The translations under genes were made by a program, and so were the position numbers. Below, piece by piece: positions 1 to 6,851 of a stretch of 64,000 nt of DNA. The notes under the pieces were generated by a model. It searched no databases. It saw nothing but the letters and a program-made list of their open reading frames with translations, and was not told the origin of the DNA. The stretch spans positions 310,001 to 374,000 of the forward strand of contig NZ_CP125653.1 in the NCBI RefSeq assembly GCF_030053135.1, read 5' to 3'. The stretch comes from Rhizobium sp. BT04 (GTDB taxonomy: Bacteria; Pseudomonadota; Alphaproteobacteria; Rhizobiales; Rhizobiaceae). How positions within the stretch are numbered: the first letter of the stretch is position 1; every line of letters starts with the position of its first letter.

Positions 1-467
1 AGCTGAACCCGTGAATTCTGCTTGAGATGGTTGAGGATGAGGTCGAGCGGCATGGTTTGCGTCTCGACGTCATAGGGCGTCTCCAGCGTCGCATCGACCG
101 GCACGATGAAATTCTGCCCGCCCACCTGGATGCCGTGGCCCGAATAATAGATCAGGCCGGCCTCGGCATTGCTGGTCGAACGCAGGAAGCGGCGCACCGT
201 ATCTTCGAGCCCGATGCGGTCGACATTGACGCCGATCGTCACGTCGAAACCGGCAGCCCGCAGCGTGGTCGCGACCTCTTCGACATCATTGGCGGGATTG
301 GGGAGCGAGGGCAGCGTCTTGTAGACCGAGTTGCCGATGACGAGGGCGACGCGGCGTCCGCTCTCGCCTTCGGTCGTGGCGGCATGCGCCGTGCCGATCG
401 ACAGCAGCATTGCCGCGACGATCAGCAAATAAGCGCACAGTCTCCTGACGTGGTGAAACTTGGGCAT
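1..467 (-). CDS. Caspase-family (peptidase C14-like) exported protein, 5' part
   Basis: The minus strand from an ATG at 467 stays open to the window edge, so only about 155 N-terminal residues are visible. Residues 1-29 look like a Sec signal peptide (basic start, then a hydrophobic run ending AHA). Next come RVALVIGNSVYK and IYYSGHGIQVGG, matching the first strand and the catalytic-His loop of caspase-like p20 domains. The catalytic Cys would be off the window. Rhizobia carry many periplasmic proteins of this type, often with C-terminal TPR, SEL1 or SH3 domains; which one is present cannot be seen. The specific role is unknown. Confidence 0.8.
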   Translation of the reverse strand, partial: MPKFHHVRRLCAYLLIVAAMLLSIGTAHAATTEGESGRRVALVIGNSVYKTLPSLPNPANDVEEVATTLRAAGFDVTIGVNVDRIGLEDTVRRFLRSTSNAEAGLIYYSGHGIQVGGQNFIVPVDATLETPYDVETQTMPLDLILNHLKQNSRVQ

Positions 468-690
468 GGCTCGATCGCAAACATCTATTGTCCAGGGTTC
501 AATAAAATTTGCTGGCCTGCTGGTGCTGGGCCCCCTCCGCATTCACACGACGAAAATATTCCTCGGCGCTCCAAAAGGCAAGCTGCGCCGCCTCCAAGTC
601 AATTGGAGCAGTCCCGTCAGATTGGAAGTCCATCACCGACAAGAAAGACTGTCGAAATCAGCAATTTAACATGCGGCGGACGAGGTTTCC

Positions 691-1968
691 TTAACCTCGA
701 AACGTATAGTTGCTGATCGAGGCCGGTTTCATCTCGATGGAGAAGCCCGGCAGGGTCGGCGGCATATAGGCGGCGTTCTCGATCCGGCAGGGGTCGAGGA
801 AGTGTTCGTGCAGATGATCGACATATTCGATGACGCGGCCGTCCTTGGTGCCCGACACCGCGACATAATCGATCATCGACAGATGCTGCACATATTCGCA
901 GAGACCGACGCCGCCGGCATGCGGCCAGACCGGCAGGCCGAACTTGGCGGCGATCAGCAGCACGGAGAGAACCTCGTTCAGCCCGCCCATGCGGCAGGAA
1001 TCGATCTGCACGATGTCGATCGCGCCCTCGGCGATGAACTGCTTGAACATGATGCGGTTCTGGCACATCTCGCCGGTCGCGACCTTCACGGGCGCGATTG
1101 CCTGGCGGATCTTGCGGTGGCCGGCGACGTCGTCGGGGCTGGTGGGTTCCTCGATGAAGAAGGGCTTGGCGAAGGAGAGCGCCTTGATCCAGTCGATCGC
1201 CTGGCCGACATCCCAGACCTGATTGGCGTCGATCATCAGGTAACGATCGGGACCGATCACCTCGCGGGCGATCCGGAGACGCCGGATATCATCTTCCAGA
1301 TCGCGGCCGACCTTCATCTTGATATGGTCGAAGCCGGCGTCGATCGCCTCCTGGCAGAGGCGGCGCAGTTTCTCGTCCTCATAACCCAGCCAGCCGGCCG
1401 AGGTCGTGTAGCAGGCATAACCCTCCTTTTCGAGGATGGCAATGCGTTCCGCCTTGCCCGCCTCGGCACGTTTGAGGATCTCGATCGCCTCGTCGCGGGT
1501 CAGGACGTCGGTGAGATAGCGGTAATCGACGATGTCGGCGATCTCTTCTGGCGACATCTCGGCGACGAGCCGCCAGACCGGCTTGCCGGCCTGCTTGGCC
1601 AAGAGATCCCAGACGGCATTGACGACCGCGCCGGTCGCCAGATGAATGGCGCCCTTGTCCGGGCCGATCCAGCGCAGCTGGCTATCGCTGGTCAGATGCC
1701 GCCAGAACCTGCCGGGATGGGCAAGAACCTCGGCGAGGTCGGCGCCGACGATGAGGTGGCGCATCGCTTCGATCGCCATGCAGCAAATGTCGTTGCCGCG
1801 GCCGATGGTGAAGGTCAGGCCGTGGCCGGCTAGATCAGGCGCGTCGGTATCGAGAATGACATAGGCGGCCGAATAATCCGGATCGGGGTTCATCGCATCG
1901 GATCCATCCAGGCTTTGCGATGTCGGAAAGCGGAGATCGAAGACGCGAAGGTCGGTGATGCGGGTCAT
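691..1968 (-). CDS. fucD: L-fuconate dehydratase (enolase superfamily)
   Basis: This 425-residue enolase-superfamily protein should dehydrate L-fuconate to 2-keto-3-deoxy-L-fuconate in the cytoplasm. The visible active-site set is K217-x-K219 (HIKMKV), D247 (MIDANQ), E273 (FIEEP), E300 (ATGE) and H350 (WPHAGG). These fall one residue from the numbering of characterised FucD enzymes, and the length also fits. The ATG at 1968 has GGAGG just upstream. The SDR gene (2059-2793) lies upstream on the same strand, 90 bp away, so the two probably share a transcript. A related sugar-acid dehydratase of the same subgroup is the main alternative. Confidence 0.9.
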   Translation of the reverse strand: MTRITDLRVFDLRFPTSQSLDGSDAMNPDPDYSAAYVILDTDAPDLAGHGLTFTIGRGNDICCMAIEAMRHLIVGADLAEVLAHPGRFWRHLTSDSQLRWIGPDKGAIHLATGAVVNAVWDLLAKQAGKPVWRLVAEMSPEEIADIVDYRYLTDVLTRDEAIEILKRAEAGKAERIAILEKEGYACYTTSAGWLGYEDEKLRRLCQEAIDAGFDHIKMKVGRDLEDDIRRLRIAREVIGPDRYLMIDANQVWDVGQAIDWIKALSFAKPFFIEEPTSPDDVAGHRKIRQAIAPVKVATGEMCQNRIMFKQFIAEGAIDIVQIDSCRMGGLNEVLSVLLIAAKFGLPVWPHAGGVGLCEYVQHLSMIDYVAVSGTKDGRVIEYVDHLHEHFLDPCRIENAAYMPPTLPGFSIEMKPASISNYTFRG

Positions 1969-2058
1969 GATTGTTCCTCCCGATTATAATTGTATAGGCC
2001 GAGTCTATAAGACCGGCAGAACTGCCGGCCGGGCTGCCGGTCGGCTGGGCCGCCGATG

Positions 2059-2793
2059 TCAGATCGTCCAGCCGCCGTCGATGGCGATCGCCTGGCCCGA
2101 CGTATAGGTGGCGCCGGCGAGATAGACGGCGAGATCGGCGATCTCTTCCGGCGAGCCGAGCCGGCCCATCGGCTGGCGGGCGATGAAGGCGGCACGCGCC
2201 GCGTCGTAATCGCCCTGCGCGCGCATGCGGTCCTGCAGCGACGGGCTTTCCACCGTGCCGGGGCAGATGGCGTTGCAGCGGATTCCTTCCGCGACGTAAT
2301 CGGCGGCGACGGATTTGGTCAGCCCGATCACCGCCGCCTTGGTGACGCCATAGGCGAAGCGGTTCGGCACGCCCTTGATGCTGGAGGCGACGGAGGCCAT
2401 GTTGATGATCGCCCCGTCCTTGCGCTCGAGCATGCCGGGCAGCACGGCGCGGATGGTGCGGATCATCGCCTTGACGTTGAGGTCGAGGGCGAATTCGAAA
2501 TCGGCATCCTTCATCTCGAGGATCGAGCCGGCGTGGACGAAGCCGGCGCAGTTGAACAGCACGTCGACGGCGCCGATCTCGGCGACGAGGGCATTGACCG
2601 CCTCCTCTTCGAGCACGTTCAGCTGATGGGTCGAAACCCCGGTTTCCGCCGCCAGCGTCGCCAGCGCGTCGGTGTTGATGTCGGTCGCGTGGACCTTGGC
2701 GCCGGCCGCGGCAAAGGCGGCCGCCGTCGCCCGGCCGATGCCCTGGCCGGCGGCGGTGATGAGAACGGTCTTGCCGGAAAGTCTGCTTGTCAT
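2059..2793 (-). CDS. Short-chain dehydrogenase, probably 2-keto-3-deoxy-L-fuconate dehydrogenase
   Basis: This 244-residue classical SDR has the cofactor loop GQGIG near residue 17, the NCAG motif (NCAGF, ~85), a catalytic Ser in NMASVASS (~134) and YGVTK (Tyr/Lys, ~147-151). It ends with the common SGQAIAIDGGW tail. Next to a fuconate dehydratase, the likely step is NAD-dependent oxidation of 2-keto-3-deoxy-L-fuconate. Oxidation of L-fucose itself is an alternative, since SDR sequence alone does not fix the substrate. It is divergent from the IclR regulator at 3204 across a 410-bp region, and probably heads the fuconate operon. Confidence 0.78.
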   Translation of the reverse strand: MTSRLSGKTVLITAAGQGIGRATAAAFAAAGAKVHATDINTDALATLAAETGVSTHQLNVLEEEAVNALVAEIGAVDVLFNCAGFVHAGSILEMKDADFEFALDLNVKAMIRTIRAVLPGMLERKDGAIINMASVASSIKGVPNRFAYGVTKAAVIGLTKSVAADYVAEGIRCNAICPGTVESPSLQDRMRAQGDYDAARAAFIARQPMGRLGSPEEIADLAVYLAGATYTSGQAIAIDGGWTI

Positions 2794-2855
2794 GTCACGG
2801 GCCTTTGCTGGAATTGTCTACGCGGTACGGAATGCGGTTGATGTCTTCGAGGGCT

Positions 2856-2980
2856 AAAGCGCGTCGCGATCTTTCAGATTCGCTCCTCGCGTTAGGTCTT
2901 TGTTTTTACGCATGTCTCGGCAAAAGCGTTTCACGCTTTGCCTGGCAAAACCGCTGCACACTTTTGCGCGACATGCCCTA
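2856..2980. repeat. Rhizobium intergenic mosaic-type repeat, type A copy 1
   Basis: The segment starts AAAGCGCGTCGCG and contains GTCTTTGTTTTTACGCATGTC and AAAACCGCTGCACACTTTTG, ending near GCGACATGCCCTA. The same blocks recur in the same order, reverse-complemented, at 40916-41028. It fills much of the intergenic space between the SDR and IclR genes. It codes for nothing convincing. Rhizobia have abundant short palindromic mosaic elements (RIME-like); assignment to that class is by resemblance only. Confidence 0.65.
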
Positions 2981-3094
2981 GAGCATGACGCCGAAAAGTG
3001 GGAGTGGTTTTCGGACGATAGCATGCTTCGGGCGAGCTTGTGATCTCCTTCGCAGCCTCGCAGTGCGCTGCAGATCGGCTGTCTTTAGTGATGA

Positions 3095-3119
3095 TTTGTC
3101 TGTTTATAGACAAACAGAC
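3095..3119. promoter_or_regulatory. Nested palindromes, probable IclR operator
   Basis: Two overlapping inverted repeats lie about 85 bp before the IclR start. TTTGTCT (3095-3101) pairs with AGACAAA (3108-3114), and GTCTGTTT (3098-3105) pairs with AAACAGAC (3112-3119), each with a 6-bp spacer. The position between divergent catabolic and regulatory genes suits an autoregulated IclR operator. Binding is inferred. Confidence 0.6.
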
Positions 3120-3203
3120 GATTGGCCAAGGGTCAAGCGTAAACTTTTCCTTTTCCGGCTGCGGTTCTGCGTATATGCAGAATGTTATTCACAGGAGGAA
3201 GGA

Positions 3204-3989
3204 ATGGAGACCGACGAGTCAGACCGCTACCGCGCTCCTGCCCTCGACAAGGGGCTCGATATCCTCGAATTGCTCGCCGGCGTCGACAGCGGCCTCACCC
3301 AGGCCGATATCGCCAAGCGGCTTGACCGCAGCCCCAACGAATTCTACCGCATGCTCGACCGCCTGGTGCGCCGCGGCTACGTCACAAAGCTGGACGGCGA
3401 CCGCTATTCGCTGACGCTGAAGCTCTTCGGTCTTGCGCAACTGCACGCGCCGGTGCGCCGGCTCGCCTCCTACGCCACGCCGCTGATGCGCGATCTTGCC
3501 CAGCGCACGCGCCAGGCCAATCACCTCGCCGTTTTCGATCGCGGCGCGGCCGTCGTCATCGCCCAGCAGGAGGCGCCTGATTATTGGGGGTTCTCGATCC
3601 GCATCGGCGCCCATATCAACCTGTTCGACACCGGTTCCGGGCATGTGCTGCTCGCCTTTCGCAGCGCCGAGGAGCGGGAAATGATGATGTCGGAACATGT
3701 GCGCAGCCGCGCCGACATCGAACTCGGGCCCGAATTCTACGATCGCCTCGACCAGATCCGCGAGCGCGGCTACGAGATGATGGCGAGTGCCCAGACGGCG
3801 GGCGTCTACAATCTTTCCGCGCCCGTTCTCGGCCCCGACCGGCGCTGCATCGCCGCCCTCACCTGCCCCTTCATCGCCCTCGTCAACGCGCCGCCTGCGC
3901 CCGATATCACCCAGACGATCATGCTGGTGCAGAAGGCTGCCGCCCAGCTTTCGCTGTTGGCTGGGGCGGATGTCGTCAATTCCGGCTGA
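3204..3989 (+). CDS. IclR-family transcriptional regulator of the fuconate block
   Basis: This 261-residue protein has the two IclR parts. The N-terminal winged helix (about residues 8-70) includes ALDKGLDILELL and SPNEFYRMLDRLVRRGYV. The C-terminal effector-binding domain contains RQANHLAVFDRG and DTGSGHVLLAF. The ATG at 3204 is chosen because AGGAGG sits six bases upstream; the frame stays open further upstream but without a ribosome site. It is divergent from the dehydratase and SDR genes and followed by an amidohydrolase, so it probably senses fucose, fuconate or a downstream acid. A palindromic site at 3095-3119 is the likely operator. Confidence 0.87.
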   Translation: METDESDRYRAPALDKGLDILELLAGVDSGLTQADIAKRLDRSPNEFYRMLDRLVRRGYVTKLDGDRYSLTLKLFGLAQLHAPVRRLASYATPLMRDLAQRTRQANHLAVFDRGAAVVIAQQEAPDYWGFSIRIGAHINLFDTGSGHVLLAFRSAEEREMMMSEHVRSRADIELGPEFYDRLDQIRERGYEMMASAQTAGVYNLSAPVLGPDRRCIAALTCPFIALVNAPPAPDITQTIMLVQKAAAQLSLLAGADVVNSG

Positions 3990-4145
3990 TGGGTCCGGTC
4001 GGAGGTCCAAAGGAGGGGGGTGAGGCCGGGTGGCTTTCCCCATTTCCCCCGAATCACGGAAATGCCAAACCGCCCGGAATTTCTATTTGAACAAACCATT
4101 CACCAGGGATAGGTTGCCGCAAAACCACTCTTGGAGGAGAAGAGC

Positions 4146-4982
4146 GTGTTCATCGACACCCATCTGCATATCGTCGATCGCTCGGCGCTGCCCTATCCCT
4201 GGCTTTCCCAGGCGCCCGCTCTCGATCGTGATTTCCTCTACGAGACCTATGCGACCGAGGCCCGGCGCTGCGGTATCACCGCGGCGCTGCACATGGAGGT
4301 CGATGTCGATCCCGCCGCCATGCAGGCCGAGACCGATCACATCGCAGGTCTCGCCAAAAAGGAAGGCAGTCTGCTTGCCGGCGCCATCGTCTCCTGCCGG
4401 CCGGAAGACCAAGGCTTCGCCGCCTATCTCGAGCGGCAGAAGGCCGATCCCTTCGTCAAGGGGTTCCGCCGCGTGCTGCATGTCGTGCCCGATAATGTCT
4501 CAGAAGGCGCCTTGTTTCGCGAAAATATCCGGCGGATCGGCGGCAGCGGCCTGACCTTCGACCTCTGTACCTTGCCGCACCAGGCGGGCCGGGTGACGGC
4601 TCTCGTCGATCTCGCGCCGGATGTGCAATTCGTGCTCGACCATTGCGGCGTGCCCGATATCCGCTCGGATGCCTTCGAGCCGTGGAAGGCCGGTTTGTCG
4701 GAGATTGCCCGGCGGCCGAACGTCGTCTGCAAGATCTCCGGCGTCGTCGCCTATGCCGATGCCGAGACATGGACGGCGCAGACGCTGCGGCCCTATATTG
4801 AGCATGTGATTGCAAGGTTCGGCTGGGATCGTGTCGTCTGGGGCAGCGACTGGCCGGTCTGCACGCTCGGCGGCGGCCTCTCCACCTGGGTCGCGGCGAC
4901 CCATGCCATGCTTTCCTCCAGCAGCGAGACGGAGCGTTCCAAGCTGCTTTTCGCCAATGCGCAGCGTCTCTGGTCGCTTTGA
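4146..4982 (+). CDS. Amidohydrolase-2 family protein, probable L-fuconolactonase
   Basis: This ~278-residue metal-dependent hydrolase begins with the typical FIDTHLHIVDR metal-site strand. It has LDHCGVPD near residue 165, KISGV near 200 and WGSDWPVC near 235, all family hallmarks. The GTG at 4146 is preferred because GGAGGAGAAG lies directly before it; a TTG at 4131 overlaps that ribosome site. Members of this family next to fuconate dehydratase usually hydrolyse L-fucono-1,5-lactone to L-fuconate. It follows the IclR gene on the same strand after 156 bp. The exact lactone substrate is inferred from context. Confidence 0.8.
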   Translation: MFIDTHLHIVDRSALPYPWLSQAPALDRDFLYETYATEARRCGITAALHMEVDVDPAAMQAETDHIAGLAKKEGSLLAGAIVSCRPEDQGFAAYLERQKADPFVKGFRRVLHVVPDNVSEGALFRENIRRIGGSGLTFDLCTLPHQAGRVTALVDLAPDVQFVLDHCGVPDIRSDAFEPWKAGLSEIARRPNVVCKISGVVAYADAETWTAQTLRPYIEHVIARFGWDRVVWGSDWPVCTLGGGLSTWVAATHAMLSSSSETERSKLLFANAQRLWSL

Positions 4983-5012
4983 GGTCACGAAATCATGTGA
5001 TGTGCTGTGGCT

Positions 5013-5033
5013 TGCCAAAGTGCTACTTTGGCA
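5013..5033. terminator. Hairpin after the lactonase gene
   Basis: TGCCAAAGT (5013-5021) and ACTTTGGCA (5025-5033) form a perfect 9-bp stem with a 3-nt loop, 30 bp after the amidohydrolase stop. It is followed by TGTCTTTTG, only weakly T-rich. It may be an imperfect intrinsic terminator or a protein-binding palindrome. Confidence 0.5.
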
Positions 5034-5190
5034 TGTCTTTTGCTTGTGTAAGGATGAAGTAACGCAAGTGTTTCGGTTTGGGACGACTTACTACCGGACA
5101 ATTGCTAGCTTTAGCCATCTCAGGTAAAAGTTGTCAGATACGGATATGGCGAATAACTTCATATCTGGTATCCTCAGGAGGGAAAACAAA

Positions 5191-5595
5191 ATGAAAGAAG
5201 AACCGCATGCAGTGGATGTCCATGTCGGAAAGACGATCCGTATACAGCGTCTGCTGAGGAAAGTTTCCCAGACGGAACTGGGAGATCGTGTCGGCGTCAC
5301 GTTCCAGCAGATTCAGAAATACGAAAAGGGCTCCAACCGCGTTTCTGCAAGCATGCTGGTAGAAATTGCCGGCGCTCTGAAGGTCGACGTCAGGACGTTT
5401 TTCGACGACATGGCCACGCCTGATACGGCCAACGACAACCCCGCCCCCAGCGAGGAATTCGTTATTTCGCGCGAAGGCGTGCTTCTCAATGCGGCGTTCT
5501 TTTCGATCAAGAACGAAGCTCTTCGCAAGAAGATCCTGAAGCTCGTCCAGGCGATCGCTCATACCGAACAGTTGGACGCGGACGCCGCCGAATAG
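5191..5595 (+). CDS. XRE-family helix-turn-helix regulator
   Basis: This 134-residue protein has an HTH_3 domain at about residues 10-65, VGKTIRIQRLLRKVSQTELG then VGVTFQQIQKYEKGSNRVSA. This is the form common in rhizobial PraR-like regulators. The C-terminal half (NDNPAPSEEF onward) has no recognisable domain. The ATG at 5191 follows AGGAGGG at a good distance; the frame is open to 5131 without a better site. It stands alone, next to a GATC-rich direct-repeat array at 5641-5800. It is probably a paralogue of PraR rather than PraR itself, with unknown targets. Confidence 0.82.
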   Translation: MKEEPHAVDVHVGKTIRIQRLLRKVSQTELGDRVGVTFQQIQKYEKGSNRVSASMLVEIAGALKVDVRTFFDDMATPDTANDNPAPSEEFVISREGVLLNAAFFSIKNEALRKKILKLVQAIAHTEQLDADAAE

Positions 5596-5640
5596 ACCGG
5601 CTGGCCTTCACGCGATCCCAACGGACCGCATGAGGATCAA

Positions 5641-5800
5641 CAGCGATCGATCAGATCAATAGCAATCGATCAGGATCAACTGTCCTCGATCGGATCAATT
5701 TGCCATTGAATGGAATCAACCGGGATTGATCGGGATCAATTGCGATCGATCGTGATCAACGGGGGGTGATCGGGATCAATGGGGATTGATCAGGATCAGA
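5641..5800. repeat. GATC-rich direct-repeat array, eight units with ~20-bp period
   Basis: Eight imperfect units end at 5659, 5679, 5698, 5719, 5739, 5759, 5779 and 5799, spaced 19-21 bp. Consensus is about NNGSGATYGATCRGGATCAA; a partial unit (GGATCAA) ends at 5640. The GATCRGGATCAA core is the most conserved part and unit 4 is the most degenerate. The near-constant spacing puts every core on the same DNA face, as in iteron or regulator-binding arrays. The last unit and a half overlap the 3' end of the 88-residue gene on the other strand. Confidence 0.85.
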
Positions 5801-6042
5801 TTCTCGCTCGCATCCTTCATTGCGATCTTGGCCTTGCTGCCGAGCAGCTTCTCGAGATTGACGTCTAGCTCCCGGTCGGGATCTATGCCGTCCCAATCGA
5901 TGACGACCTGCAGCAGCGCCATGTTCGTCAGGTGCATCAGATTACGCAGCTGAAGCTTTTCAGCCTCCTCCTTGGCTGCCGACAGCAGCCGGAAGATCCT
6001 TGCGTATTCGCTGCCCGTAGGCTCGTTGTGTTGTTCAAACAT
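5776..6042 (-). CDS. Hypothetical protein, 88 residues
   Basis: I recognise no family. The protein is charged, largely helical by composition (SAAKEEAEKLQLRNLMHLTN), with a central VVIDWDGIDPDRELD segment. It has no signal peptide or membrane segment. Its C-terminus, LILINPH, is encoded by the outermost GATC repeat units, so the reading frame ends inside the repeat array. The start at 6042 is the first ATG. It is convergent with the XRE gene and lies downstream of tfuA-like on the same strand after 65 bp. Coding status is probable but not certain. Confidence 0.55.
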   Translation of the reverse strand: MFEQHNEPTGSEYARIFRLLSAAKEEAEKLQLRNLMHLTNMALLQVVIDWDGIDPDRELDVNLEKLLGSKAKIAMKDASENLILINPH

Positions 6043-6107
6043 CGTTCCCGCCCCTTTGGTCGCGAAACCCTAAGATTCCATCACCCTTGCATCTTCCGCC
6101 GCGACCG

Positions 6108-6851
6108 TTATTCAAGCGTTACAGGAACCGCATTGCGCGTGACTTCGGCGTGCAGAAGCTGCCAATGCGAGGTGGCGGCAAAGTGCCAGTCACGGTTGAC
6201 GGGCAGGTATTCGTCCCGGCGCAGCCATTCCAACACCAGCCGGGCGTCGTTGCGCTTGCGCTCGACGCGATTGCCGCGGATGGCGGCGAGGATGATGTCG
6301 CGGCGCGGCTTGCGGAAATGGCACTCGTCGACCACCTTGGCATAGGTGCGCTCGGAGAAATGCAGGAAACGTCCGGCAAGCAGCAGTTTCTTGCGTTCAC
6401 CGGGGGAGATCTCGCCGCCGGCAAGAAGCGCATCGATCGTCGGCTCGAAATCGACCCAAGGCACCGAAAGCGGCAGCCAGCCGAGTTCCTGCGGTGCATG
6501 CACGAGGGCGACGGCCTCGTCGTCGAGCAGCCGCCCGGCCTCGTAATCCTCGAAGATCGAGCCGATTCCGACCATGCCGAAAGGCGCGCATTCGGCTGCC
6601 CGCAATGCGCCCATGCTGGCGCCGCCGGCAACGGCGACATTATGGTCGAGCGCGAAAAGAATTTCCTTGTGCCAGACGGACGGCAGATCGCCGAAATAGC
6701 CGTCGACGAGGCCGATGGCGGTGGCGCCGTCGTGAACGGCCTTCAGGATGTCACCGCAGGCGGCCGGCGGCCGGAAATCGATGCGAGGGGACATGGCTCT
6801 CGCCGCAGCGAGATCGCTGCCAAGGCTCGGGCCGACGAACAGCACCTTCAT
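6108..6851 (-). CDS. TfuA-like protein
   Basis: This 247-residue protein matches the TfuA family named from trifolitoxin production: FVGPSLG at the start, GLVDGYFGDLPSVWHKEILFAL, and the signature GGASMGALRAAE around residue 78. TfuA proteins are partners of YcaO enzymes in backbone modification of peptides and proteins, including thioamide formation in some systems. Its start overlaps the stop of the YcaO gene by 4 bp, so the two are translationally coupled. No oxidoreductase or exporter of the known tfx operon is beside it, so this is not a standard trifolitoxin locus. Confidence 0.88.
   Translation of the reverse strand: MKVLFVGPSLGSDLAAARAMSPRIDFRPPAACGDILKAVHDGATAIGLVDGYFGDLPSVWHKEILFALDHNVAVAGGASMGALRAAECAPFGMVGIGSIFEDYEAGRLLDDEAVALVHAPQELGWLPLSVPWVDFEPTIDALLAGGEISPGERKKLLLAGRFLHFSERTYAKVVDECHFRKPRRDIILAAIRGNRVERKRNDARLVLEWLRRDEYLPVNRDWHFAATSHWQLLHAEVTRNAVPVTLE

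Noticed and set aside
4034..4075. Possible third type B mosaic repeat (CCCCCGAATCACGGAAATG)
   Set aside because: Only a short core matches copies at 8088 and 46721; the rest is missing, so it is at most a fragment.
5596..5800. CRISPR array
   Set aside because: Units are contiguous 20-bp imperfect repeats without unique spacers and no cas genes are present.
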